Translations under genes and position numbers: made by a program
Source: Paenibacillus flagellatus
Lineage (GTDB): Bacteria; Bacillota; Bacilli; Paenibacillales; NBRC-103111
Assembly (NCBI RefSeq): GCF_003217775.1
Contig: NZ_QJVJ01000005.1
Location: 310,001-374,000 of the forward strand
Reading direction: 5' to 3'
DNA: 64,000 bases
The notes under the pieces: model-generated
The model's database searches: none
What the model was told of the DNA's origin: nothing
The model's input: only the letters and a program-made list of their open reading frames with translations
Shown here: one piece after another, positions 7,454 through 14,565 of the stretch
Position numbering within the stretch: position 1 is the first letter of the stretch
How the letters are laid out: each line of letters opens with the position of its first letter

Positions 7454-9671
7454 AACGATCGCTAGTATGGCGGTGCGGATAGGGGTTGACCTCTCCGATT
7501 TCACGAAGGACATGGCCGAATTTCAGAAAACATTTGGTAAACTCGGCCGGCAGCTCCAACAAGTCGGGACACAAATCGGGGCTGGATTCACGGCGGCGGG
7601 TGTAGCGGTTGCGGCCGGACTGGGGACGGCAGTTTCGACAGCGATGGACTTCGACGCGCAGATGTCCCGCGTTGGAGCAATTGCAGGAGGCACGGCGGCG
7701 GAATTGGAAGCCATGAGGCAGACCGCCCTCGAACTTGGAGCGAGCACGTCTAAGAGCGCGTCAGAAGTTGCCGTGGGCATGGAGCTGATGGCGACCAAGG
7801 GGTACGAAGCGTCCGAGGTAATGGCCGCCATGCCCGGCGTCATCGCGGCTGCGGAAGCATCCGGGGAGGATATGGCGCTTGTCGCTGACACGGTCGCCAG
7901 CGCGCTTAATGCGTTCCAGATGAAGGCCGCAGACGCTTCCCGTGTAGCCGACATCCTCGCAATGTCCGCCAATACGTCCGCTGCCGGGATTCAAGACCTC
8001 CAATATTCGTTCAAGTACGCGGCCCCGGTTGCGAATGCTCTCGGCATATCGATGGAACAGCTCGCCGCCGCGACGGGGATCATGGCCGACAGCGGCATGA
8101 AAGGCGAACAGGCCGGCACGACTCTGCGGGCTGCACTCCTCCGTCTGACCGATCCACCGAAGGAAGCGGCAAACCAATTGAAGGCGCTCGGGGTGTCGGT
8201 TACGGACGCGGCCGGAAACTTCCTGCCGTTCGACCAGATCGTCGCCCAACTCTCGGCATCTACTGCCAACTTGAATAACGCGCAAAAGGCGCAGGCGTTG
8301 TCTACTATTTTCGGAACCGAGGCCATGACCGGGATGTTGTCGCTTATCGAAGCCGGCCCTGAAAAATTTCGGTCGCTCACGACCGAAATGCAAAACTCCG
8401 AGGGCGTTGCTCAATTAGTGGCAGAGTTGATGAGAAAAAATTTAAAAGGGTCATTCGAAGAATTATTTGGTGCTATTGAAACCGCTCAAATTCTGTTCAC
8501 AGATTCCTTAAAGCCTGCTTTAATTGCCATAACTGACGCATTGAGAGACACGATAAATTGGTTCAGTAAGCTTTCACCGGAAACTAAACAATTAATTGCA
8601 ATCGGCGCATCCCTTGCTGCCGGACTGCTCGTTTTGACTGGCGTCGTTGGATTCCTCGCCGTAGCCCTTGGATTCCTCGCCGCGGCAGAGTGGGCCGTCA
8701 TACTCCCGATCGCCGGGATAATAGCGGCCGTCGTCGCGGTCATAGCGATCATTGCTGCGTTGGCCTACGTCATATACGACAATTGGGATACGATCGAAGC
8801 CTACACGGTCAAAGTTTGGGAGGCCGTTAAATCCGCATTACAAGCCGCTTGGGATTGGATCGTCGGCCTGTTTAAGCGCTATTGGGCAATTGTTGGCCCG
8901 ATCGTGACAGCGGGATGGGACGCGATAAAGGCATACTTCAAGGCCGCGTACGAGACGTTGAAAACGATCGTATCGACTCTATGGGAAACCATCAAGACTA
9001 TATTCGCGACCGCTTTCCTTGTTGTTTACAATCTTGTTACGGGCCGATGGGACGAGATCGGCAAGGTGTTCGCTGCTGCCGGCGAAAAACTCAAATCGAT
9101 TTTGGGTGACGCTTGGGACAAAATCAAGGGGATATGGTCGAGCGCATTCGAAACGATCGGGAACGCGGCACAGGCAGGATGGGACCATATAAAGGGGCTG
9201 TTTACTGGTGCATGGGATGCGATCAAAAAGTTTTTCCTCGGCGTTCCTGACCAAGCGTTTGAGATCGGCAAAAACATGATGCAAGGCATGATGGACGGTA
9301 TCGCGAGCATGGCGAACGCTCTCGCACAAAAAGCCAAACAGGTTGTAGAGTCTGCCGTCAATGCTGCGAAAAACTTCCTCGGGATAAACTCGCCGTCCAA
9401 ACTGTTCATGCAAATCGGCGCATGGACTGGCGAGGGCTTCGCAATCGGTTTGGATGACAGCTCCAGCATGGTCGGCGCTGCCGCTCAAAACATGGCAGCC
9501 GTTCCGCTTTCCGGTGTGACCGATGCGGTGGCTAGCACGCCGAACGTCAGCATGTCGGGACCGTCCGCAGTCCCTACAACGCTTATTTTGGAGATGGATG
9601 GCCGTGTGATTGCACAGAAGACATTCGAACGCATGGGGGGCACGCTGCGGCTGCGGGGGGCGGTGACTTAG
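7443..9671 (+). CDS. Phage tail tape-measure protein, TP901 type (742 aa)
   Basis: This protein sets tail length in siphophages. Residues 60-330 carry the conserved tape-measure core (ATSKSASEVAVGMELMATKG, then the FKYAAPVANALGISMEQLAA motif). About 385-450 is a long hydrophobic stretch. The C-terminal part has Trp-rich repeats (TAGWDAIKAYFKAAYETLKT and similar) and ends with the typical LGINSPSKLFMQIG motif. The ATG at 7443 follows AGAGGTGA. A segment at about 8415-8610 is clearly more A+T-rich than the rest. No tail tube, chaperone or baseplate gene accompanies it, so it cannot build a tail alone. Confidence 0.88.
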   Translation: MPSETIASMAVRIGVDLSDFTKDMAEFQKTFGKLGRQLQQVGTQIGAGFTAAGVAVAAGLGTAVSTAMDFDAQMSRVGAIAGGTAAELEAMRQTALELGASTSKSASEVAVGMELMATKGYEASEVMAAMPGVIAAAEASGEDMALVADTVASALNAFQMKAADASRVADILAMSANTSAAGIQDLQYSFKYAAPVANALGISMEQLAAATGIMADSGMKGEQAGTTLRAALLRLTDPPKEAANQLKALGVSVTDAAGNFLPFDQIVAQLSASTANLNNAQKAQALSTIFGTEAMTGMLSLIEAGPEKFRSLTTEMQNSEGVAQLVAELMRKNLKGSFEELFGAIETAQILFTDSLKPALIAITDALRDTINWFSKLSPETKQLIAIGASLAAGLLVLTGVVGFLAVALGFLAAAEWAVILPIAGIIAAVVAVIAIIAALAYVIYDNWDTIEAYTVKVWEAVKSALQAAWDWIVGLFKRYWAIVGPIVTAGWDAIKAYFKAAYETLKTIVSTLWETIKTIFATAFLVVYNLVTGRWDEIGKVFAAAGEKLKSILGDAWDKIKGIWSSAFETIGNAAQAGWDHIKGLFTGAWDAIKKFFLGVPDQAFEIGKNMMQGMMDGIASMANALAQKAKQVVESAVNAAKNFLGINSPSKLFMQIGAWTGEGFAIGLDDSSSMVGAAAQNMAAVPLSGVTDAVASTPNVSMSGPSAVPTTLILEMDGRVIAQKTFERMGGTLRLRGAVT

Positions 9672-9716
9672 ACCCCTTCAAGCATGTACCATGGTCACCG
9701 GGAGGTGATCCAGTAC

Positions 9717-9902
9717 ATGTTAACGAGGGAATGTTATCCATTAGTCCTTGGACCAGAAGAAATTCAAGAAATTCTTTGCATCGGGCGGAGACAAACATAC
9801 GAGCTGTTAAAAAATCCGCCTTTCCATGTTGTCCGAATCGGGAAAAGGCGTTTGATCAAGGTGTCAAGAGACTCGTTTTTTAATTGGCTGGAAGGGCGGT
9901 AA
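9717..9902 (+). CDS. Second excisionase-like HTH protein (61 aa)
   Basis: An HTH_17-type protein with LGPEEIQEILCIGRRQTYEL followed by the wing RIGKRRLIKVSRDSFFNWLE. The start at 9717 follows GGGAGGTGATC. It is the last gene of the element, beside the right arm repeats and attR. One of the two HTH_17 proteins may be the excision factor and the other a regulator. Bases 9903-10052 hold only the repeats and A+T-rich sequence. Confidence 0.7.
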   Translation: MLTRECYPLVLGPEEIQEILCIGRRQTYELLKNPPFHVVRIGKRRLIKVSRDSFFNWLEGR

Positions 9903-9914
9903 TCCCTCTCTTAT

Positions 9915-9935
9915 TTTGGTGCCGAAAATGGTGCC
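9915..9935 (+). repeat. Right-end arm repeats TTTGGTGCC / AATGGTGCC
   Basis: TTTGGTGCC at 9915-9923 and AATGGTGCC at 9927-9935 match the left-end set at 735-754 in sequence, order, orientation and near-identical spacing. They are probably bound by the integrase during excision. Confidence 0.6.
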
Positions 9936-10052
9936 GAAAGTTAAAAATCCCCACCAACCGAGAACTAAATGCAACAAACACACAAAATTAAAAATCAGCA
10001 TAAGATCAAGGTTTAGCAACATTCAACAAAAATCAGCAGCAACGTAAGTTCT

Positions 10053-10097
10053 TCTTGACAGGGTAGGGGTCAGTGGTTCGAGCCCACTACAGGTCAT
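10053..10097 (+). repeat. attR: 45-bp copy of the tRNA-Val 3' end
   Basis: This stretch is identical to 610-654. It contains only the anticodon arm and T arm of tRNA-Val and is not a working tRNA. It marks the right boundary of the element and the original 3' end of the host tRNA gene. Confidence 0.93.
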
Positions 10098-10100
10098 CTC

Positions 10101-10134
10101 AAAACCTCTTGATTCCAAGAGGTTTTCGCCTTTT
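10101..10134 (+). terminator. Original host terminator of tRNA-Val
   Basis: AAAACCTCTTG at 10101-10111 pairs with CAAGAGGTTTT at 10116-10126, followed by CGCCTTTT. Before integration it would have followed the tRNA directly. Nothing further gene-like is seen up to 10328. Confidence 0.8.
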
Positions 10135-10328
10135 ATACGAACGATTTTCCGATTATGAAGACGGACGCTTCCGAGCATTCGTCTTTTTTACGTTTCGCAG
10201 CGCCCTTCCCTCTCCTTCGCTTCGAAACTCTGCTCCCTCCACGGCTTTCGCCCATTTCGACTTTGCCAAGTTTCGTTTTATGGAATGGGCCATATGCTGA
10301 TCGTGAATAATCCCGAAGGAGTGAAAGT

Positions 10329-10559
10329 ATGGCTTACAACCCTTACCAAACGTATTCGTACCCCTCCTATCATCAGCCGCACCACATGGTTCCGTATCAT
10401 GGTCATTACTATCATCATGCCCCTTATTGGCACCCGCACTATCCGCATCATCACCACCATCATTACGGCTATCATCCGTACGGGCAATATCACGGTTACG
10501 GCGGCGGGCACGATTGGGGGCACGACCACGGCTGGCGCGGCGGCAAAAACAAAAAGTAA
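10329..10559 (+). CDS. His/Tyr-rich small protein (76 aa)
   Basis: Well over half of the residues are His, Tyr, Gly or Pro, including a run of six His, and the protein ends in GGHDWGHDHGWRGGKNKK. There is no signal peptide. The gene has a good ribosome binding site (GAAGGAG) and its own terminator at 10588, so it is probably real. Such composition is seen in metal-binding proteins and in some spore coat proteins of Bacillales. Both roles are guesses. Confidence 0.65.
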   Translation: MAYNPYQTYSYPSYHQPHHMVPYHGHYYHHAPYWHPHYPHHHHHHYGYHPYGQYHGYGGGHDWGHDHGWRGGKNKK

Positions 10560-10587
10560 GATCGCCTTCTTCGAACGGACCATAACC

Positions 10588-10620
10588 AAGAGCCCTTGAC
10601 GGACGGCAAGGGCTCTTTTC
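10588..10620 (+). terminator. Terminator after the His-rich gene
   Basis: AAGAGCCCTTG (10588-10598) pairs with CAAGGGCTCTT (10607-10617), followed by TTC and more T's. The stem is identical to the one at 659-685, with a different loop. Confidence 0.8.
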
Positions 10621-10698
10621 TTGTTTTGTCGCTCGTCCGGCTTGCCCGCGACTGCGCATCCATCCGTCGGGCATACTGGATAAGGGGGGTGAACGTCT

Positions 10699-10920
10699 AT
10701 GCATATACCGAAAATCATGATCGTTTCCGGCATCGCGCTCGTGGCCATCGGCCTCGTCTGGATGCTCGTCGGCCGTTTCGTCCCTTTGGGCAAGCTGCCG
10801 GGCGACATCGCCATCGAGAAAGGCAGCTTCAAGTTTTATTTCCCGGTCGCGACATGCGTGATCGTGAGCGCGGCGCTCTCGCTGATCGCTTTCGTCGTAC
10901 GCTGGTTTATGAAGGAATAA
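10699..10920 (+). CDS. DUF2905-family membrane protein (73 aa)
   Basis: Two transmembrane helices (IMIVSGIALVAIGLVWMLVG and VIVSAALSLIAFVVRWF) flank the family signature GKLPGDIAIEKGSFKFYFP. This matches DUF2905 in length and motif. The function is not known. GGGGGGTG lies upstream of the ATG. The last 14 bases overlap the 3' end of the convergent methyltransferase gene. Confidence 0.9.
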   Translation: MHIPKIMIVSGIALVAIGLVWMLVGRFVPLGKLPGDIAIEKGSFKFYFPVATCVIVSAALSLIAFVVRWFMKE

Positions 10921-11470
10921 CGGGCTTATATGCGTCCGCAATCAACGAAACGAACCCCAGCCTCCCGTCCCGGTTGCGATGGTCGAACCGTTTGGACCGG
11001 TAAATGAACCCTTGCGATTCGTCCCAAGGGACGGCATGGAATTGGCCCGACTCGTCGCAATATTCAAGCAGCTGCACCCGATAGCCGGCCTGCTCGAACA
11101 TCGAGGTCAACGTTTTGTAGGAATGGACGATTTTGTGCGAGGCTGCGGGATGGTCGATAGGGCCGGGACCGCCGACTTGCACGAGCCGTTGGTAATCCTC
11201 GTCCGGAAAGTACGCATCGGGAACGGCGCAGCGGATGTAGCCGCCCGGCTTCAAATACCGGTAGCACACCTTCGCCGCCCGAACCCCTTCCTCGTAAGTC
11301 AAATGCTCCCAGACATGCTCGGCCAAAACGGCCGTTACGGAGTCCGGCTCGAACGCGCGATCCCAATCGTCGGGATGCAGCAAATTCAACTCGTCCTCCT
11401 GCGTATGAATCCATCCCGGGTTGTTATTCGTCGTCCCGGCTCCTATTACGACTCGGATCGGTTGCGTCAA
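10907..11470 (-). CDS. Class I SAM-dependent methyltransferase-like protein (187 aa)
   Basis: The fold is indicated by an N-terminal strand plus loop (RVVIGAGTTNNNPGW, the SAM-binding motif I region), then a post-motif DSVTAVLAEHVWEHL, the LKPGGYIRCAVPD motif and a C-terminal beta region. The start is TTG at 11470 behind GGAGGG. It resembles small predicted methyltransferases often found with sugar or capsule genes, but the substrate is unknown. It overlaps the convergent DUF2905 gene by 14 bases. Confidence 0.7.
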   Translation of the reverse strand: MTQPIRVVIGAGTTNNNPGWIHTQEDELNLLHPDDWDRAFEPDSVTAVLAEHVWEHLTYEEGVRAAKVCYRYLKPGGYIRCAVPDAYFPDEDYQRLVQVGGPGPIDHPAASHKIVHSYKTLTSMFEQAGYRVQLLEYCDESGQFHAVPWDESQGFIYRSKRFDHRNRDGRLGFVSLIADAYKPVIPS

Positions 11471-11581
11471 ACTAGGTTCCCTCCTTTGGGGCAGGCCGGA
11501 TTCGAAATGGTATCGCGGAGTAAAGCGACGGCTAACGGGAGATACTGGTTTCCATATACGCATACGGGGAAGTGTGACTCC

Positions 11582-12040
11582 ATGGCTCTGACAATCGTAT
11601 CCGTAATCGTCTTCAACCTTGCCGTCACATTCATGCCGAAACGGATCAACGCGATTGAAACGTATGCAACCGCCTTGTTCGCCCTCGGCTTGAACAATCT
11701 TTGCGACTTTATTTTCAATTTGCAGTTTCATTTGTACGGCTATTTCGAGGAAGGCGTCGACTGGAAAGGGTACCTGGTCATCTATGGCATATACCCTCAG
11801 GTTAATATGCTGTTCTTGAACTTTTTTCCGTTCGGGAAAGGGCTGGGCACCAAAGCGTCGTACATATTGGGATGGTCGATTTTCGCGACGGCTTACGAGG
11901 CGCTGGCGACGCATACCGAGATGTTTTATTACAACGGCTGGAAATGGTGGTATTCCGCCTGTTTGTACCCGATCGCCTTCCTGCTACTCATATCGAATTT
12001 AAAGGTTGTCCGGCTGCTTAACCGAAAAAGCGCCCCGTAA
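11582..12040 (+). CDS. CBO0543-like multi-pass membrane protein (152 aa)
   Basis: Four or five hydrophobic helices run from ALTIVSVIVFNLAVTF to YPIAFLLLISNLKVV, with conserved-looking aromatic positions (YEALATHTEMFYYNGWKWWY) typical of the CBO0543 family of Bacillales and Clostridia. The function is unknown. The ATG at 11582 has a modest GGGGAAG upstream. It ends 15 bases before the convergent LysE gene. Confidence 0.65.
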   Translation: MALTIVSVIVFNLAVTFMPKRINAIETYATALFALGLNNLCDFIFNLQFHLYGYFEEGVDWKGYLVIYGIYPQVNMLFLNFFPFGKGLGTKASYILGWSIFATAYEALATHTEMFYYNGWKWWYSACLYPIAFLLLISNLKVVRLLNRKSAP

Positions 12041-12055
12041 TCGGGACGCTTACGC

Positions 12056-12682
12056 TTACCGCTCCGCAAACACGAGCCGGACGCCGATTGCGGCGAATAG
12101 AACCGATTTCGCGTACCCGACGACGCGGGCGAACGACGGCCTCGACCATAACCGGTGGCCGACCGTTCCGGCGAATAGCGCGATCAAGCCGAACAGGACG
12201 AGCGCCTGAGCCATGAACAGCAAGCCGAGCCCGATCATCTGAGCGATCATGCTCCCGGCCTCGGGATTGGCGAATTGCGGAAGAAACGCGATGAAAAACA
12301 AAGATACTTTCGGGTTGAGAACGTTCATGACGATTCCTTTGACGTATAAGGACGACAGCTTTTGCCGCGGTACCGCGAGCGCCCCTGTCGGCTCGCGCCC
12401 TTCCCGGAACGCCTGCCAAGCCATGTAAAGCAAATAGGCGGCACCGGCATATTTGACCGCTTGGAACGCCAACGAGGAGCCGTACAGAACGGCGGAAACG
12501 CCCAAGGCGGCCGCCGACGTATGGGCGATCAGTCCCGTGCACAAGCCGAGCGCCGTCGCAATCCCCGCCTTGCGGCCGTTCGCGATGCTTTGGGCGGCAA
12601 CGAACAAATTATCCGGTCCAGGCGCAATCGTCAGCAGCATCGATACGCCCAAAAACGGCCAAATAACGGTCCATTCGATCAT
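12056..12682 (-). CDS. LysE/RhtB-family amino-acid exporter (208 aa)
   Basis: A six-helix membrane protein with the N-terminal LysE signature (APGPDNLFVAAQSIANGRKA) followed by GIATALGLCTG. It carries the family's NVLNPKVSLFFIAFLPQF motif in the middle. It likely exports an amino acid or related metabolite; the substrate cannot be read from the sequence. The ATG at 12682 is chosen because AAGAGGTG lies 6 bases upstream; the GTG at 12691 overlaps that site. Confidence 0.9.
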   Translation of the reverse strand: MIEWTVIWPFLGVSMLLTIAPGPDNLFVAAQSIANGRKAGIATALGLCTGLIAHTSAAALGVSAVLYGSSLAFQAVKYAGAAYLLYMAWQAFREGREPTGALAVPRQKLSSLYVKGIVMNVLNPKVSLFFIAFLPQFANPEAGSMIAQMIGLGLLFMAQALVLFGLIALFAGTVGHRLWSRPSFARVVGYAKSVLFAAIGVRLVFAER

Positions 12683-12825
12683 GACATACACCTCTTAGCG
12701 AAGAACATAGGATGATGGCCCCTCCATTGTATCATGTTCGCTCGACCGGAAGAAGCCGCATTGCTATTCGCTTCTGCCGACGATGCGAATTAGGATTCAC
12801 CCGCGCTATGCGATCCTCGCTTTTT

Positions 12826-13296
12826 TTACTTGCCTTCTGCACCGATACCGATGTCGTCCGCCGGTTGCGGTTCGACGTAAGACGCTTGGAGCGTGCCGAT
12901 GCGTGCCGTCACTTTCTCCCGCCCGTATCCGCCGTACACGGCCGGTCGGACCGCTATCGCCCGGAGCAAGCGCACCGCCTCCCGCACGACCGTCTTTCGG
13001 TAGCGGCCGCTGCAAAACAAATCCCCGCCCGCCGGCCCGTTTTCGTCCACGTACTGCTTGACTGCGATAAAATCGCCGACGGCTCCGGCTCGCGCGATTT
13101 GCTGCAGCCAGACGTCCACGTGCACCGCCTTGCGGTACCCGTCGCGGTCCGTATCGATTACGACCGCGTAGAAGCCGTCCTCGTCGCGGGGACCGAGCAT
13201 GAACGATTGTCGCCGAATGAGTCCGTTCAGCTTGGCGTTGTCCGTCAAGACGTACAAATGCTTGTCCTTGTGCAGCTCGATATGAATCGTATACAT
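12826..13296 (-). CDS. Hypothetical protein (156 aa)
   Basis: A soluble alpha/beta protein beginning MYTIHIELHKDKHLYVL, with DEDGFYAVVIDTDRDGYRKA and a C-terminal YGGYGREKVTARIGT segment. There is no signal peptide or metal motif. I do not recognise a family. GGAGGG lies 8 bases before the ATG. The 140 bases between this gene and the LysE gene hold nothing that I can support. Confidence 0.6.
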   Translation of the reverse strand: MYTIHIELHKDKHLYVLTDNAKLNGLIRRQSFMLGPRDEDGFYAVVIDTDRDGYRKAVHVDVWLQQIARAGAVGDFIAVKQYVDENGPAGGDLFCSGRYRKTVVREAVRLLRAIAVRPAVYGGYGREKVTARIGTLQASYVEPQPADDIGIGAEGK

Positions 13297-13392
13297 CGCG
13301 ATCCCTCCGCTCCGTCATAGTCGTCTTCCAGCATACCATGTCCGGATTACGAGATTTGTCAAAGCGTGGGAGCCGCCCCATTCTTTTTCCGC

Positions 13393-13491
13393 TTAGTGGC
13401 AAAACAAGAGCCAAATGACGAATATCCAGACCGGCGCGACGATCAGCGTCGCGAACAAGAGACCTCTAACGGCCGAGCCGTTGCGTTCCAT
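13393..13491 (-). CDS. Tiny single-pass membrane protein (32 aa)
   Basis: An ATG at 13491 with GAGGTG 6-7 bases upstream opens 32 codons: a short polar start (MERNGSAVRG) then one hydrophobic helix (LLFATLIVAPVWIFVIWLLF) and a Cys-His end. The ribosome binding site and the clean helix support a real small membrane protein. Its role is unknown. Confidence 0.45.
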   Translation of the reverse strand: MERNGSAVRGLLFATLIVAPVWIFVIWLLFCH

Positions 13492-13627
13492 GCGGTTCAC
13501 CTCTTCCATACCGGGTGACATCAGTATATGAATACGGACGCGCCGTCATGAACGCGCATGGCGGAATCGCACTCGGAACGAGGAAATCGCTTTTGTTGAG
13601 CTTGAACCGGTTGGCTCCATATACGCG

Positions 13628-13658
13628 AAAAAGGACGGTTTTCGGGCACCGTCCCTTT
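13628..13658 (-). terminator. Terminator after the winged-helix gene
   Basis: GGACGGT (13633-13639) pairs with ACCGTCC (13648-13654), flanked by A and T runs on both sides, so it can act in either direction. It lies just past the stop of the minus-strand gene at 13694. Confidence 0.65.
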
Positions 13659-13693
13659 TCGCGCTGCTTATAGCGATAATCGCGCTTGTTCTA

Positions 13694-14095
13694 TCATCGG
13701 ATCAAATCGACGAGCGTCTCGTACACGTATTCGAGCTCCTTCACCGTAATGCCGAGCGCCTCGGCCTGCCGCTTATAGCTCGCGTCCGGCTGCTCCGATA
13801 CGACGCGAATCAGCCCGGTCACCATGCCGAGAGCGGTTCGCTCCACTTCCGTATGTACGATTTTGTACGATTTGTCGTCCAGCTTCTCGACCAAGCCGAA
13901 CCGGATAAGCCCGTCGATCCGCTCGACGGCCGACTTCGGCGTAATCCGCATGGCGGCCGCCATTTCTTTGCGGGTCACGAGGCTTACGCCGTCGGCGTTT
14001 TGTTTCGCCTTCAGCAAGAAGAGCGTCTCCGCGAATTGCTCGGAGATGACGTTCAGCTTGTCCCTCACAAGGCGCATGTCGATCGTGTTGACCAT
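13694..14095 (-). CDS. Winged-helix DNA-binding protein (133 aa)
   Basis: The central part (VTRKEMAAAMRITPKSAVER then IDGLIRFGLVEKLDDKSYKI) reads as a MarR/Lrp-like winged helix. The C-terminal YKRQAEALGITVKELEYVYE may be a second helical unit. The start at 14095 (MVNTIDMRLV) has GGAG 8 bases upstream; a longer frame to 14140 lacks one. Target genes are unknown. It could regulate itself or the adjacent YolD-like gene. Confidence 0.6.
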   Translation of the reverse strand: MVNTIDMRLVRDKLNVISEQFAETLFLLKAKQNADGVSLVTRKEMAAAMRITPKSAVERIDGLIRFGLVEKLDDKSYKIVHTEVERTALGMVTGLIRVVSEQPDASYKRQAEALGITVKELEYVYETLVDLIR

Positions 14096-14171
14096 CTTCC
14101 CAGCTCCAGTAATAAAATAACGATGTACTAAGTCCGACACCAGCTTATCATTCGGTCCGAACGATCTCCAA

Positions 14172-14480
14172 TTACGCCCGGTCGACGAGCAGCTCGATGC
14201 CGATGACGTCCGCGAAGTCGATCCAGCTGTATTCGGCCGCGTTCTCGATCTTAATCCTTCTCCGTTCTTTGTCCAGCTTCGTAATCCGCCCTTGAATCGA
14301 TTGGTCTTCCCCGTCTCCCCAGACGGTTACGATCGTTTCTCTCTCCGTGAACAGAGCGACGGCCAACGAACGTATATTCTCCTCGTATTGCAAATCGTCG
14401 ATTGCCGGAGCTCTTCGCGCGGAACCGGAATCGATCGGGAACGAGACCGGCGAGCCGGCTTCGGCCGTTTGTTTGATCAT
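14172..14480 (-). CDS. YolD-like protein, probably SOS-controlled (102 aa)
   Basis: The C-terminal half carries the YolD-like pattern (ETIVTVWGDGEDQSIQGRIT, then LDKERRRIKI and SWIDFADVIGIELL). YolD-like proteins in Bacillales are often encoded with Y-family polymerases (UvrX/YqjW) and belong to the damage response. None is next door here. The start at 14480 follows GGGAGG. A perfect LexA-type box at 14501-14512 sits about 20 bases upstream of the start. Confidence 0.75.
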   Translation of the reverse strand: MIKQTAEAGSPVSFPIDSGSARRAPAIDDLQYEENIRSLAVALFTERETIVTVWGDGEDQSIQGRITKLDKERRRIKIENAAEYSWIDFADVIGIELLVDRA

Positions 14481-14499
14481 CGTAACGACCTCCCACACA

Positions 14500-14513
14500 G
14501 GAACATTTGTTCC
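14500..14513 (-). promoter_or_regulatory. LexA (DinR) operator upstream of the YolD-like gene
   Basis: GGAACATTTGTTCC contains GAAC-N4-GTTC, the core of the Gram-positive SOS box CGAAC-N4-GTTCG. It lies between TAATATA (a possible -10, minus strand) and the ribosome binding site, a position that would block transcription. Confidence 0.7.
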
Positions 14514-14565
14514 TATATTATACCGGCAAGCTCCGATCGAAGTCAACCTAGACGGATTGTCGCCT

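Larger units (their letters stand above)
610..10097. mobile_element. 9.4-kb integrative element with portal, capsid and tape-measure genes but no terminase
   Basis: The element is defined by identical 45-bp direct repeats and holds, in order, integrase, CI-like repressor, excisionase-like protein, several small phage-type genes, ArpU-like regulator, a structured non-coding segment, HK97 portal, HK97-fold capsid, a Cys4 protein, tape-measure protein and a second excisionase-like protein. The reading frames are intact and spaced with good ribosome binding sites. I see no terminase, prohead protease, head-tail joining proteins, tail tube, receptor-binding, lysis or replication genes. It is more A+T-rich than the flanks. 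Two readings are possible: a prophage that lost its middle by clean deletions, or a satellite that makes its own procapsid and depends on a helper. The sequence alone cannot decide. Confidence 0.9.

Noticed and set aside
10053-10097. A second tRNA-Val gene
   Set aside because: Only the anticodon arm and T arm are present; the 5' acceptor strand and D arm are missing. It is the attR copy left by integration.
659-10620. The identical terminator stems at 659-685 and 10588-10617 as element boundaries
   Set aside because: The second lies outside the 45-bp direct repeats, and the loops differ. The shared stem is probably a common terminator sequence or an old duplication, not an attachment site.
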